A DNA stretch of 64,000 nt from Providencia alcalifaciens (GTDB lineage: Bacteria; Pseudomonadota; Gammaproteobacteria; Enterobacterales; Enterobacteriaceae). Below the pieces are notes generated by a model. The model made no database searches. It worked only from the letters and a program-made list of their open reading frames with translations, and had not been told where the DNA came from. Both the position numbers and the translations under genes were made by a program. The DNA is taken from assembly GCF_915403165.1 (NCBI RefSeq), contig NZ_OU659204.1, positions 1,798,001 through 1,862,000 of the forward strand, given 5' to 3'. This document shows positions 20,760-30,691 of the stretch, one piece after another; within the stretch, counting starts at the first letter, position 1, and every line of letters starts with the position of its first letter.

Positions 20760-22094
20760 GTGCAGCAAATGGCAAGTGGTATTGTGCAGGCATTTAATGG
20801 CTTGTCCAAAACTCATAAAATTGTGTTGAGCACGCTTACTGTCGCCACCATGGCCGTCGCGATTTGGCGGCCTGTGCATATCCCTACCACACATGAAAGC
20901 GACAGTTCTCCTGATACCGTCATTCCTTTTTCTCAATCTGTGATTGAAGCAGAGGGCGATGATTTAATTCAAGATAGTAGCGAACAGTTACCCGATGAAG
21001 GCGTTGCAGACAGCGACACCGATGCATCAGATGCGGATGCTACACCGCTCGCACATGAATATGTTGTCTCCAGTGGCGATAACTTATCGTCTATCTTGAC
21101 CCAGTTTGGTATTGAAGCTGGTGATGTTGCGACACTTTCAAATCAACATAAATCATTACGTAACTTAAAAATCGGTCAAACCCTTAGCTGGACATTGAAT
21201 GCGGATGGCGAGTTAGAGTCCTTAACGTGGGATGTTTCTCGCCGTGAAACGCGCATCTTCAAACGTGTTGGGGTAACCAACAAATTTGAGGAAGTGAAAG
21301 AGATCCGTAAAGGAGATTGGACAAACAGCGTGATGACCGGTTCTATCGACGGAACGTTTGCTCAAAGCACGAAGAAAGCCGGGTTGACTCGTACAGAAGG
21401 CCGTGAAGTTACCAAAGCATTACAGTGGCAGGTGGACTTTAACAAGCTGAAAAAAGGCGATAAGTTTACCGTTTTAATGGGCCGCGAGATGCTCAACGGG
21501 ACTCATGAACAGAGCCAACTAGTTGGTGTGCGTTTACAGTCTGGCGGTAAAAATTACTACGCTTTCCGTGCTGAAGACGGTCGCTATTATGACAGTGAAG
21601 GTAATGGTTTAGAACGCGGTTTCTTGCGTTTCCCAACGGTTAAACAGTTCAGAGTTTCATCGCACTTCAATCCACGTCGCGTTAACCCTGTAACGGGTCG
21701 TGTTGCACCACATAAAGGGGTCGATTTCTCAATGCCGGTGGGTACGCCTGTATTAGCTGTTGGTGATGGCGAAGTGATTGTGGCGAAATACAGCGGCGCA
21801 GCAGGAAACTTTATTGCTATTCGCCATGGTCGCCAATATACGACGCGTTATATGCATTTACGTCAATTGCTGGTGAAACCAGGACAAAAAGTGAAGCGTG
21901 GTGACCGTATTGCGTTATCGGGTAATACTGGACGTTCTACAGGCCCACATCTCCATTTCGAAATGTGGGTTAACCAGCAAGCCGTCAATCCACTAACTGC
22001 TAAATTACCAAGCTCAGGTGGTTTAACAGGTAAAGAGCGTAAAGAGTATTTAGAGCTGGTCAAAGAGACCAAATCTCAGCTTAAATTGAAATAA
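20760..22094 (+). CDS. mepM: Murein DD-endopeptidase MepM
   Basis: Cuts D-Ala-mDAP crosslinks in peptidoglycan to allow wall expansion. The start is GTG at 20760 with GAGGA 11 bases upstream, matching the MQQ... start of E. coli MepM; an in-frame ATG at 20769 lacks spacing. The 444-residue protein has an N-terminal membrane anchor, a LysM-like domain (residues 100-145, EYVVSSGDNLSSIL) and a C-terminal LytM/M23 domain with the zinc motifs HKGVDFSMP and HLHFEMW. It is 20 bases after znuA, as in E. coli. Confidence 0.95.
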   Translation: MQQMASGIVQAFNGLSKTHKIVLSTLTVATMAVAIWRPVHIPTTHESDSSPDTVIPFSQSVIEAEGDDLIQDSSEQLPDEGVADSDTDASDADATPLAHEYVVSSGDNLSSILTQFGIEAGDVATLSNQHKSLRNLKIGQTLSWTLNADGELESLTWDVSRRETRIFKRVGVTNKFEEVKEIRKGDWTNSVMTGSIDGTFAQSTKKAGLTRTEGREVTKALQWQVDFNKLKKGDKFTVLMGREMLNGTHEQSQLVGVRLQSGGKNYYAFRAEDGRYYDSEGNGLERGFLRFPTVKQFRVSSHFNPRRVNPVTGRVAPHKGVDFSMPVGTPVLAVGDGEVIVAKYSGAAGNFIAIRHGRQYTTRYMHLRQLLVKPGQKVKRGDRIALSGNTGRSTGPHLHFEMWVNQQAVNPLTAKLPSSGGLTGKERKEYLELVKETKSQLKLK

Positions 22095-22117
22095 CCATTT
22101 CAGTTTCTTCATCCAAT

Positions 22118-22150
22118 AACTGGTAGATACTTGTGTCTGCCAGTTTTTTT
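22118..22150 (+). terminator. Terminator of mepM
   Basis: AACTGG-AGATAC pairs with GTGTCT-CCAGTT and is followed by a run of eight T residues. Confidence 0.9.
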
Positions 22151-22211
22151 TGTAATGCTCTTACTCATTCATTTTTGGTTATCAAAATAGCCGTGATTTC
22201 TTGGGTATAAC

Positions 22212-23186
22212 ATGAATAAAGAACAAGATACCGACAGCAAAAAGGGCTATGTGCCAACGTTTCATAAATCCTATTTATTACCTAAATATTGGGGCGTTTG
22301 GTTAGGTGCAGGACTCTTTGTTGCGCTTGCTTATATCCCCGTTAAAGTTCGAGATCCTATGCTTGCAAAAATAGGCAAATGGGTTGGACGATTAGCGAAG
22401 AGCGCTCGTCGTCGAGCGAAAATTAACTTACTCTATTGTTTTCCTAATATGGAAGAGCAACAAAGAGAAGAGTTGGTTGACCGGATGTTTGAAACCGCAC
22501 CTCAGTCTTTTGTCATGTTGGCTGAATTGTGTGTACGTGGTGCTGAGCGTACATTAGCGCGTACCCACTGGCATAATAAACAGATCATTGACCAATTACA
22601 GGAACAGAAAAGCAATGTGATTTTTATGGTTCCTCACGGTTGGGCTGTAGATGCTCCTGCCATGCTATTAGCTGCGATGGGGCAGAATATGGCCGCTATG
22701 TTCCATCACCAGAAAAACCCCGTTGCAGATTATTTATGGAATAAGGCGCGTTACCATTTTGGTGGACGGCTTCATTCCCGCGAAGCAGGAATTAAACCTT
22801 TTATTGCATCGGTTAGGCAAGGTTACTGGGGCTTTTATCTACCCGATCAAGATCATGGGGAAGAGCATAGTGAGTTCGTTGATTTTTTTGGTACATACAA
22901 AGCGACTTTACCCGCAATTGGCCGATTGATGAAAGTGTGTAAGGCGAAAATTGTTCCTTTATTTCCGGTGTACGATCACGTTAATCATCAATTGCATATT
23001 TATGTTCGTGAACCAATGGATGATATTGATGGGCAAGATGATAACTATATTGCACGTCGAATGAATGAGGAGTTAGAGTTTTTAGTTGAACCTAATCCAG
23101 AGCAATATACGTGGATCCTTAAGCTCTTGAAAACGCGCAAGGAAGGCGAGATAGAACCCTATCAGCGAAAGGATTTATATCGCTAG
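22212..23186 (+). CDS. lpxM: Lipid A late acyltransferase LpxM (MsbB)
   Basis: Inner-membrane acyltransferase that adds the secondary myristoyl chain to lipid A. The 324-residue protein has one N-terminal hydrophobic segment (residues 27-43) and the catalytic HX4D motif as HGWAVD at residues 142-147, followed by NPVADYLWNKARYHFGGRLHSRE, typical of LpxM. Position after mepM is the E. coli order. Confidence 0.95.
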   Translation: MNKEQDTDSKKGYVPTFHKSYLLPKYWGVWLGAGLFVALAYIPVKVRDPMLAKIGKWVGRLAKSARRRAKINLLYCFPNMEEQQREELVDRMFETAPQSFVMLAELCVRGAERTLARTHWHNKQIIDQLQEQKSNVIFMVPHGWAVDAPAMLLAAMGQNMAAMFHHQKNPVADYLWNKARYHFGGRLHSREAGIKPFIASVRQGYWGFYLPDQDHGEEHSEFVDFFGTYKATLPAIGRLMKVCKAKIVPLFPVYDHVNHQLHIYVREPMDDIDGQDDNYIARRMNEELEFLVEPNPEQYTWILKLLKTRKEGEIEPYQRKDLYR

Positions 23187-23206
23187 ATATCTTTTCTGCA
23201 TTATAA

Positions 23207-23243
23207 AAAGCCACGGTAATAATTATCCGTGGCTTTTGTTTTT
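23207..23243 (+). terminator. Terminator of lpxM
   Basis: AAAAGCCACGG pairs with CCGTGGCTTTT around an AT-rich loop, followed by GTTTTTT. Confidence 0.92.
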
Positions 23244-23331
23244 TATATAAATAATACTGAAAATGTAAAACGGAGACGCGAGGTTATAAATACATTGTTA
23301 TATTCTTCGAGGAATAAAAATAGCGGATTCG

Positions 23332-24192
23332 ATGGATTGGAAAAATATGGATAAAACAAGAACAACACTAGATCAATGGATTACATTACAAGCCGTAGTT
23401 GACTATGGTGGGTTTGCTCAAGCAGCAGAGGTATTACATAAAACACAGTCATCTATTAGCTATACCATTAGCAAACTAGAACAAGTTTTAGATATAGAAA
23501 TTTTTGTAGTGGAAAAAAGGCGTGCAGTCTTGACATCTCAAGGAGAGGCATTATTAGCATTATCAAGAGAAGTGACGAATAAAGCCATTGCTTTAGAAAT
23601 AGCCGCCAAACTCATAACAAAGAAAATAAATAATAAAATAAAAATAGTTATAGATTCATTGTATAACAGTGATGATTTATTAAATAAAATTGGGGTGTTA
23701 ATAAAAAGCAGAAAGGATTATGATGTTGAATTAACTAAAAAATCATTTAATAGGGAGGAGATTTTTTCATTCAAGGAATTTGATTTGTTGATTTCTCATC
23801 ATTATATAGGTTCATTAAATCCAATATTCATGGGGGAAGTGGATGCAATATTAGTCACAGAGCCTAATCATTATCTTCAAAGATGTACTCAAAATGAAAT
23901 GGAAAGCAAGTTAAAAATAACACCGCATATTTTGCTATCTTCCATATTTCAAGAAAAGACAAAAAGCCATCAAATCGTTAAAGTTACAAATACTGAAATA
24001 GCCATTAAGTTGATAAGAAACTCAGTAGGGTACTCTTGGCTTCCTAAAAACATTGTTCATGAGTTGATGGATAGTAATGTATTGAAGGAGGTTAAAAATG
24101 ATATATACAATACAAAATATCAATTTTACATGTATAAAAATAAAGGACCAGTAATAAATAATATAGTCATAAATTACCTATTTAATGATTAA
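23332..24192 (+). CDS. LysR-family transcriptional regulator next to fimbrial operon
   Basis: The N-terminal 65 residues form a LysR winged helix-turn-helix (LQAVVDYGGFAQAAEVLHKTQSSISYTISKLEQVLDIEIF, seen in parts). The following 220 residues match the length of a LysR effector domain but are AT-rich and poorly conserved. An in-frame ATG at 23347 is an alternative start. The gene lies about 200 bases upstream of a fimbrial operon on the same strand and has the same low GC content, so it may have been acquired with it and regulate it; this is inference. Confidence 0.88.
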   Translation: MDWKNMDKTRTTLDQWITLQAVVDYGGFAQAAEVLHKTQSSISYTISKLEQVLDIEIFVVEKRRAVLTSQGEALLALSREVTNKAIALEIAAKLITKKINNKIKIVIDSLYNSDDLLNKIGVLIKSRKDYDVELTKKSFNREEIFSFKEFDLLISHHYIGSLNPIFMGEVDAILVTEPNHYLQRCTQNEMESKLKITPHILLSSIFQEKTKSHQIVKVTNTEIAIKLIRNSVGYSWLPKNIVHELMDSNVLKEVKNDIYNTKYQFYMYKNKGPVINNIVINYLFND

Positions 24193-24242
24193 CAAACTAA
24201 TTAATTTCAGTTTTAAATTCATCCTGTAAAGTTAATAAGTAA

Positions 24243-24361
24243 TTTTGATTTTAATTTGAAAATTTCAATATAACCATTCATTAACTTAATTAAGTTGAAG
24301 TGTTATATTTCTGGCTAACGAGAAATATAAGTTACATTTCTTTTGTAAATTAAAATCAAAA
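24243..24361. repeat. Nested inverted repeats upstream of fimbrial operon 1
   Basis: A perfect 15-bp inverted repeat, TTTTGATTTTAATTT (24243-24257) and its complement (24347-24361), flanks 89 bases. Inside lies a perfect 10-bp inverted repeat, TTATATTTCT (24303-24312) with AGAAATATAA (24321-24330). The element sits immediately upstream of the fimbrial subunit start at 24390, where the promoter is expected. Confidence 0.75.
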
Positions 24362-24389
24362 AATATACATTTTATTTATAGGAAAAACC

Positions 24390-24911
24390 ATGCGTATTTT
24401 AAATAAAAAATTTCATTTATTAGTCGTAAGCTTATCGATGGTCATAGTATCGACAGCATCTGCTTCAGGAGTCATTAACTTTACAGGGGAGATTACCGAG
24501 CAAGCTTGTACAGTTGATAGCAAATCACGTAATTTAAATGTTGATCTTGGTCGCGTATCAACGAAAAGTTTATCTTCACAGGGCGAGATTGCTGGGGTAA
24601 CTAATTTCATTATTAAGTTAGTAGATTGCCCTGATGATTCCAAAGTCACGGTTAATTTTGCTGGAACTCGTGATGCAGTCGATCATAATATTCTTGCATT
24701 ACATGAAGGCAATGGAATGGCAAAAAATATCGGTATTGCATTATATGAAAAAAATGCAGTTACCCCGATAAAACTGTATGAAGATGCTAAAGAGGTTGCT
24801 TTAGATGGAAAGTCAGCAGAGTTAGAGTATGTTGCAGCATTTAAAGCAACAGGTGCAGCAACGGCGGGGCAAGCGAATAGTAGCGCAGTTTATAGTATTC
24901 AATATCGATAA
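24390..24911 (+). CDS. Fimbrial major subunit, chaperone-usher operon 1
   Basis: A 173-residue pilin with a signal peptide (cleavage near ASA, residue 25), a conserved cysteine soon after (QACTVDS) and a second one about 40 residues later (VDCPDD), the disulfide of FimA-type pilins. The C-terminal beta-zipper pattern ends in SIQYR with a penultimate tyrosine-like aromatic. An AGGAA ribosome-binding site precedes the ATG. First gene of subunit-chaperone-usher-adhesin order. Confidence 0.92.
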   Translation: MRILNKKFHLLVVSLSMVIVSTASASGVINFTGEITEQACTVDSKSRNLNVDLGRVSTKSLSSQGEIAGVTNFIIKLVDCPDDSKVTVNFAGTRDAVDHNILALHEGNGMAKNIGIALYEKNAVTPIKLYEDAKEVALDGKSAELEYVAAFKATGAATAGQANSSAVYSIQYR

Positions 24912-24960
24912 TATGTTGGGTGACGTTTGTCACCCATACTTATTTTATGTTGGAATTTAT

Positions 24961-25626
24961 ATGAAAATAATTTACTCCATTGCTTTATTTCTTCTCTGCT
25001 TTGTTTCTTTGGCATCAGCCTCTGGGATCAGTGTAGGAGGAACCCGTTTTGTTTATATGGATAATAAGCGGGATATTTCAATTCCAATCTTTAATAGTAA
25101 TGAAAAAAAACCTTTTTTAATCCAAAGTTGGGTGACAGGATTTAATGAAGATATTAAATCGCCATTTATTGCAACTCCTGCTTTATTCCGTGTTGAGCCG
25201 AAAAGTTACGGGGCGGCAAGAATTGCATATTTAGGTCAGCCTCTTTCACCTAATCAGGAAAAAATATTTCTATTAAATATAAAGTCAATACCTCCTAAAG
25301 ATGAGAGTATTGAAAATGAATTACAAATTATTATTAATTCTCAATTTAAACTTTTTCTACGTTCAAAAGATATTGAACCATTGGATTTTAAAAATATAAC
25401 ATTAACAAAAAAGCATGATGGAATAAAAATTAACAATAAAACACCATATCATTTGTCAATTAAAAGTATTTTAATTGATGGAGAGTCCGTGAAAGGAATG
25501 AAAATGGTCTACCCATGGGTAGATGATTATATTTTAAAAGAAAAGATGGGTAAAGTGCATGCAGTTACTGTCGAATTTATTAATGACTATGGCGCTATTG
25601 TGGAAAAGAAAATAACAAAGAGCTAG
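24961..25626 (+). CDS. Periplasmic fimbrial chaperone, operon 1
   Basis: PapD-like chaperone that caps pilin subunits by donor-strand complementation. The frame is open from 24829 inside the pilin gene, but ATG 24961 gives a clean signal peptide (MKIIYSIALFLLCFVSLASA) and 221 residues. The G1-strand region and conserved SVGGTRFVYMD and LNIKSIPPKDE motifs are visible. The usher starts 3 bases after the stop. Confidence 0.92.
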   Translation: MKIIYSIALFLLCFVSLASASGISVGGTRFVYMDNKRDISIPIFNSNEKKPFLIQSWVTGFNEDIKSPFIATPALFRVEPKSYGAARIAYLGQPLSPNQEKIFLLNIKSIPPKDESIENELQIIINSQFKLFLRSKDIEPLDFKNITLTKKHDGIKINNKTPYHLSIKSILIDGESVKGMKMVYPWVDDYILKEKMGKVHAVTVEFINDYGAIVEKKITKS

Positions 25627-25629
25627 TGT

Positions 25630-28143
25630 ATGGAAACACACCATTTAATCAAGTTTTGGTTTTATAGTAAAAAAATTATTTTCATTAATATTGCGTTTTT
25701 TTCCTCAGTTGGGTTTTCATCAAGTCTCTGTGCGAGAGAAATATTTGACATCAATGCCATTAATACAGGAATTGAAAATCAGTTATCTGACCCTTTATTA
25801 CTAAATTATCTCTCTAAAGCAGAAGGACAACCTCCTGGCCGTTATCAGGTCAATATTTATATTAATGGAAATAAAGTTGCAGATGAGTTGGTTGAATTTA
25901 TTTACGATGATGAAGATCAAAAGCTAAAACCTAAGATAACAAAAGAACAGTTAATGAGTTGGGGAGTTAAACCTTCAATGTTATTACAAGAAAATGAAAT
26001 CTCTTCAACCGACAAATTTTTAGATATAAAGCACTCAATTGATGGTAGTGACATTCACCATGATTTCTTTTCAAATCGATTGGATATTAGCATTCCTCAA
26101 ATTGCTATGGAAATGGCGAGCCGAGGCTATATTGATATCGCTGAATGGGATGATGGGATCAACGGAATGTTTATTAACTATTCAGCACGGTTTAACCGAG
26201 CTTGGGGAAGCCCAAACAGCCAACAAAATACTTATGTAGGTTTACGAAATGGGATTAACTGGGGGGCTTGGCGGCTACGTAATCACAGTTATTACAATGA
26301 CACGAATGAAAAAGCCATTTTGCATAGTTTGCAAACCTTCTTAGAACGGGATATTCGAGATTTTAAAAGTCATTTAATTATTGGAGAAACCGCGTCTGAT
26401 AACGGGATTATGGATGCTTTTCAATATCGCGGTATCAAGCTAATGTCGGAAGAAAGCATGTTACCGCAAAGTCGCCGTGGATTTGCTCCTGTCGTTAATG
26501 GTGTTGCAAATACCAATGCGGTGGTCACTGTTCGTCAAAATGGTCAGATTATTTATCAAACATCGGTACCTGCTGGGGAATTCGTATTGAATGACCTTTA
26601 TCCTACATCGTTCAGTGGGGATCTACAGGTTATGGTCACCGAAGCAAATGGGTCAACAAGAACATTTATCCAACCTTTTTCCAATGCTCCCATCATGCAA
26701 AGGAAAGGTTCATTAAAATACAGCATCGAACTTGGAAAATATCGGGAAGAGAAAGGGATAGAACAACCTTATTTTATCCAATTCTCTGGGATCTATGGTC
26801 TGCCAATCAATTTAGCGAATTATGGCAACGTGTCGTTATTAGGTGGCGCGTTTATCTCAGAAGATAAACAAGTTTATGTTTTAGGAGCAGGGGGGAGTTT
26901 AGGTTATTTAGGGGGTATTTCGCTGGATATGACATACTCACAAGCACAATGGCAGCAATATGCAAAGATGACGGATCAAACTTACCGTTTTCAATATACC
27001 AAATATATTCAAAATACAGCGACGGGACTGAATTTATCTGCTCAATACACGCTAGAGCCAGATGTAAATCATGCTTTTTTTCCAGTCATAAGCATTGACC
27101 GAATATCAAAGAAACAACGGTTACAGATTTCTTTGAGCCAAACTTTAGGGAAGTGGGGATCTCTAAACATTAATGGATATCAGCAAAAGTATTGGGGGCA
27201 GCTAGGCTCCGATAATACCCTTTCCGTCAGTTTTGGCTCTCAGTATCAATCTATTAATTACAGTTTTTCCTATTCCCATTTTGAGCAAAATAATCCCCAT
27301 AGGGTGGATAGGTTGTTTTCCTTTAATTGCAGTATGCCATTTCGTTGGAAAGAAAATGCGTATTGGAGTGTTTATAACTACAACACGAGCGGCAATGCCG
27401 GGGGAATCAGTACATTTAGCCTGAATGGCTCAGCTTTCAATTCCAATCAATTACAATATGACATCACTCAACAATATCATCATAAAACTCAACAATTCAG
27501 CCATGGTATTCGTGGTAATTACTTAACCTCTTACGGTGAATTTGGCGCTGGCTGGGATTACTCCCCTGAATATCAAACTACCCATGCGGCGGCGACTGGG
27601 TCGCTGTTATTTCACCAAGATGGGGTGACTGCTTCACGTACTTTTTCAGATGCCATTGGATTGGTTAAAGCTCAAGATATTGGTCATTTGAAAGTGAATA
27701 ACGTGCCTTCACTGCATACCAATGGGCAAGGGTATGCGGTGATCCCCATGTTAACGCGCTATGAGCGCAATAAAGTGAGTGTGGATACCTCGACGTTAAA
27801 GGGTAATGATGATGTGGAATTGAACTCAGCGGCCGTTGTTCCCACAAGCGGTGCAATTGTTTTGGTGGATCTCAAAGCGAAGCGTGGTGGGCGAGTCGTA
27901 TTAAAACTGAAGAAAAATAACCAATTACTCGGGTTTGGTACCCAAGTTAATATTCTCTCACAGCAGAATATCGTTTCATCGGGTATTGTCGCGAATGATG
28001 GAGAAGTCTACTTGAGCGGTGTTCCTGCGCAAAGCGTTGTTCAAGTTAAGTGGGGAGAGGCGCATACGCAGCTGTGTCAATTGCCTCTTCAGGTTGATTT
28101 GAGCAATCCAAATATCCAATTTATTGAAGGGATTTGCCAATAA
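25630..28143 (+). CDS. Outer-membrane fimbrial usher, operon 1
   Basis: An 837-residue FimD/PapC-type usher that translocates and polymerises pilins. It begins with a signal peptide and the N-terminal chaperone-binding domain (FDINAINTGIENQLSD; PPGRYQVNIYINGN), followed by the plug and 24-strand barrel region with the motif RRGFAPVVNGVANTNA, and two C-terminal domains ending LSNPNIQFIEGICQ. Length is normal for the family and no frameshift is seen. Confidence 0.95.
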   Translation: METHHLIKFWFYSKKIIFINIAFFSSVGFSSSLCAREIFDINAINTGIENQLSDPLLLNYLSKAEGQPPGRYQVNIYINGNKVADELVEFIYDDEDQKLKPKITKEQLMSWGVKPSMLLQENEISSTDKFLDIKHSIDGSDIHHDFFSNRLDISIPQIAMEMASRGYIDIAEWDDGINGMFINYSARFNRAWGSPNSQQNTYVGLRNGINWGAWRLRNHSYYNDTNEKAILHSLQTFLERDIRDFKSHLIIGETASDNGIMDAFQYRGIKLMSEESMLPQSRRGFAPVVNGVANTNAVVTVRQNGQIIYQTSVPAGEFVLNDLYPTSFSGDLQVMVTEANGSTRTFIQPFSNAPIMQRKGSLKYSIELGKYREEKGIEQPYFIQFSGIYGLPINLANYGNVSLLGGAFISEDKQVYVLGAGGSLGYLGGISLDMTYSQAQWQQYAKMTDQTYRFQYTKYIQNTATGLNLSAQYTLEPDVNHAFFPVISIDRISKKQRLQISLSQTLGKWGSLNINGYQQKYWGQLGSDNTLSVSFGSQYQSINYSFSYSHFEQNNPHRVDRLFSFNCSMPFRWKENAYWSVYNYNTSGNAGGISTFSLNGSAFNSNQLQYDITQQYHHKTQQFSHGIRGNYLTSYGEFGAGWDYSPEYQTTHAAATGSLLFHQDGVTASRTFSDAIGLVKAQDIGHLKVNNVPSLHTNGQGYAVIPMLTRYERNKVSVDTSTLKGNDDVELNSAAVVPTSGAIVLVDLKAKRGGRVVLKLKKNNQLLGFGTQVNILSQQNIVSSGIVANDGEVYLSGVPAQSVVQVKWGEAHTQLCQLPLQVDLSNPNIQFIEGICQ

Positions 28144-28151
28144 GGGGGCTT

Positions 28152-29174
28152 ATGAAACAATTTGTTATCTCCGGTATCATCTACGCCATCATGTTGCTGT
28201 TTTCACCAAGACTTCTCGCAGACTACCGAGCAGAATTTTCATCTTACACGGTACCTATCTCTCAAGTGTTGTATGTTCCTAAAAGTGCGCCGGTTAACTC
28301 GCATATTGCGACGATAGAGTTGGGAACCTATACGCCATGGGTATGGTGGAATGAATCTGGGACAACGCGAGTGGGGATTAATTTACCCGGTATATTTGAT
28401 GACCATTATCAGATTGCAGGGGTCGGCTCCATTAAGGAAATTGGCCTTTCAGGTATCGGCTTTGCATTACACGGTTCAGTTAATAGCCCATGTTCAGCGA
28501 GAGGATATGTAAATGGTAAAAATAACCGTGATGGAAACCCGGCGAATCGCTTGCTGTGCCCAAGTAGCGAATCAAGGGGCAATTACAGTGTTACCTTGAA
28601 AGCTGCATTCTATAAAATCCGCCCTCAAGTGAATAGTCAATTATTACAACCGACCAGTGCTGCGATGTTTATTGTATTTAATGACAAATTTATTACTCAG
28701 GATGCGTTTGGAAATTTTGAACCAAAAATTTGGTTGTCACCGATTAATGTGATTGCTAATGGATGCGAAATGAAAAATCGGGTAGTTAATGTCGCGTTTG
28801 GTCAGGTGGAGAAGTCAGGTGCAAATGGAGTGGGGGTGACGGTTGCGAATAGCCGTAAACGATTCAATATTGAGCTTGAATGTGATGAGTCTTCACCAAT
28901 AAAAATCCATTTTATGGGAACAGCTGACGCGAGTGGGCTTGGTGGAACGATTGCACTCAATAATCCGAATCATCAAGAAACGGCGAAAGGCTTTGGTATT
29001 CAAATTAAATACAGAGGAAAGCCCATTAAACTGAATCAAATAGTGCAAGTTTCCCGCTTAAATCAAGCTCAACACTATGTCATTCCGTTAGAAGCGGCCT
29101 ATATTCAAACCGCAGAGAAAACACGCGGGGGAAAGGCGGATGGAACGCTGCAATTTAATCTGCAATATCATTGA
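28152..29174 (+). CDS. Two-domain fimbrial tip adhesin, operon 1
   Basis: The ATG at 28152 has AAGGGGG directly upstream and lies 8 bases after the usher stop. The 340-residue protein starts with a signal peptide. The N-terminal half (about residues 23-195) resembles a lectin-like adhesin domain and has a cysteine pair (NSPCSARGY, RLLCPSS). The C-terminal half is a pilin-like domain with cysteines in NGCEMKN and LECDESS, ending with LQFNLQYH. Receptor specificity cannot be read from sequence. Confidence 0.88.
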   Translation: MKQFVISGIIYAIMLLFSPRLLADYRAEFSSYTVPISQVLYVPKSAPVNSHIATIELGTYTPWVWWNESGTTRVGINLPGIFDDHYQIAGVGSIKEIGLSGIGFALHGSVNSPCSARGYVNGKNNRDGNPANRLLCPSSESRGNYSVTLKAAFYKIRPQVNSQLLQPTSAAMFIVFNDKFITQDAFGNFEPKIWLSPINVIANGCEMKNRVVNVAFGQVEKSGANGVGVTVANSRKRFNIELECDESSPIKIHFMGTADASGLGGTIALNNPNHQETAKGFGIQIKYRGKPIKLNQIVQVSRLNQAQHYVIPLEAAYIQTAEKTRGGKADGTLQFNLQYH

Positions 29175-29188
29175 GATGACAAATTAAA

Positions 29189-29206
29189 AGGGAGCCTAAG
29201 CTCCCT
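29189..29206. terminator. Terminator between fimbrial operon 1 and pykA
   Basis: AGGGAGC-CTAA-GCTCCCT is a perfect 7-bp stem followed by CTAAAAATT. The genes are convergent. Confidence 0.75.
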
Positions 29207-29220
29207 CTAAAAATTGAATA

Positions 29221-29258
29221 ACTAAACTATTATTCAACTACTAAGCTATCATTCAACC
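29221..29258 (-). repeat. 19-bp tandem duplication spanning the pykA stop codon
   Basis: ACTAAACTATTATTCAACT (29221-29239) and ACTAAGCTATCATTCAACC (29240-29258) differ at three positions. The second copy contains the last codons and the stop of pykA; the first is a downstream duplicate that carries its own in-register TGA. Confidence 0.7.
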
Positions 29259-30691
29259 ACTAAAATACGGCAGGTATTGGTGCTGCCGATGGTGCCCATT
29301 TGGTCACCTTGAGTCACGATAACGGTATCACCAACCATCAAGTAGCCATTATCACGTAAACGTGCGATGGCTTCACTTGCTGCCGCAATACCATCAGTAT
29401 GCGTGCTGCAAAATACGGGGGTGACACCACGATACAGTGAACATTGATTCAATGTTTTTTCATGGCGAGACATCGCAAAAATTGGCAAGCCAGAGCTAAT
29501 GCGCGACATGATACGTGCGGTACGACCTGATTCGGTCATCGCGATGATCGCTTTTACACCTTTGAGGTGGTTGGCGGCATACATGGTTGACATTGCAATC
29601 GCATCTTCGGAACTTTCGAATTCAGCGTCTAGACGGTGTTTCGAAATATTCAAACCTGGCATTTTTTCCGCGCCAAAACAGACTTGCGCCATGGCGGCGA
29701 CTGTTTCTGCTGGGTATTGTCCTGCCGCGGTTTCCGCAGATAACATCACCGCATCGGTTCCGTCTAAGACGGCGTTTGCCACGTCCATCACTTCTGCACG
29801 GGTTGGCATTGGGTTGGTGATCATGGATTCCATCATTTGAGTTGCCGTGATCACCACGCGGTTCAATTGACGGGAACGACGAATTAATTTCTTCTGCACA
29901 GCAACCAGTTCAGGGTCACCAATCTCAACCCCTAAGTCACCACGGGCTACCATCACCACATCAGACGCAAGGATCACTTCGTCCATGATATCGTCAGTTG
30001 CGACTGCTTCAGCGCGTTCAACTTTAGCGACAATTTGGCATTCGCAGCCTGCATCACGCGCTAAACGGCGAGCATAATCCAGATCTTCCCCCGAACGAGG
30101 GAAAGAGACAGCTAAGAAATCCACATTGATTTTAGCAGCGGTAATAATGTCGGCTTTGTCTTTTTCTGTTAGCGCTTCTGCGGACAAGCCACCACCGAGT
30201 TTATTGATGCCTTTATTGTTGGAAAGTTGTCCACCGACAGTCACTTCGGTGAAGACTTGTAAACCTTGAACTTCACGAACCTTTAACTGCACGCGACCAT
30301 CATCCAATAGGAGAATATCGCCCGGTACGACGTCAGCAGGCAGACCTTTATAGTCGATACCCACTTTATGTTGGTCGCCTTCACCTTTACCTAATGAGGC
30401 ATCCAGTGTGAATTTATCACCAATATTGAGGAAAACTTTACCGTCTTTAAAAGTAGAAACACGAATTTTCGGACCTTGTAGATCCCCAAGAATAGCGACG
30501 TGACGCCCTAATCGAGCCGCAATCTCACGCACTTTATTTGCGCGAGCCATGTGGTCTTCAGGAGTTCCGTGAGAGAAGTTAAGGCGAACAACGTTAGCCC
30601 CAGCATTGATAATTTTTTCTAGATTATTATCACGATCGGTTGCTGGACCAAGGGTTGTAACAATTTTAGTTCTTCTAAGCCGTCTAGACAT
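29249..30691 (-). CDS. pykA: Pyruvate kinase II
   Basis: Converts phosphoenolpyruvate and ADP to pyruvate and ATP. The 480-residue protein matches PykA of E. coli rather than PykF: N-terminus [20 protein letters not shown], active site loop [14 protein letters not shown] and the conserved TATQMMESM. The AMP-responsive C-terminal domain ends TCRILVVE. It lies downstream of hexR on the same strand with about 200 bases between. Confidence 0.97.
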   Translation of the reverse strand: MSRRLRRTKIVTTLGPATDRDNNLEKIINAGANVVRLNFSHGTPEDHMARANKVREIAARLGRHVAILGDLQGPKIRVSTFKDGKVFLNIGDKFTLDASLGKGEGDQHKVGIDYKGLPADVVPGDILLLDDGRVQLKVREVQGLQVFTEVTVGGQLSNNKGINKLGGGLSAEALTEKDKADIITAAKINVDFLAVSFPRSGEDLDYARRLARDAGCECQIVAKVERAEAVATDDIMDEVILASDVVMVARGDLGVEIGDPELVAVQKKLIRRSRQLNRVVITATQMMESMITNPMPTRAEVMDVANAVLDGTDAVMLSAETAAGQYPAETVAAMAQVCFGAEKMPGLNISKHRLDAEFESSEDAIAMSTMYAANHLKGVKAIIAMTESGRTARIMSRISSGLPIFAMSRHEKTLNQCSLYRGVTPVFCSTHTDGIAAASEAIARLRDNGYLMVGDTVIVTQGDQMGTIGSTNTCRILVVE

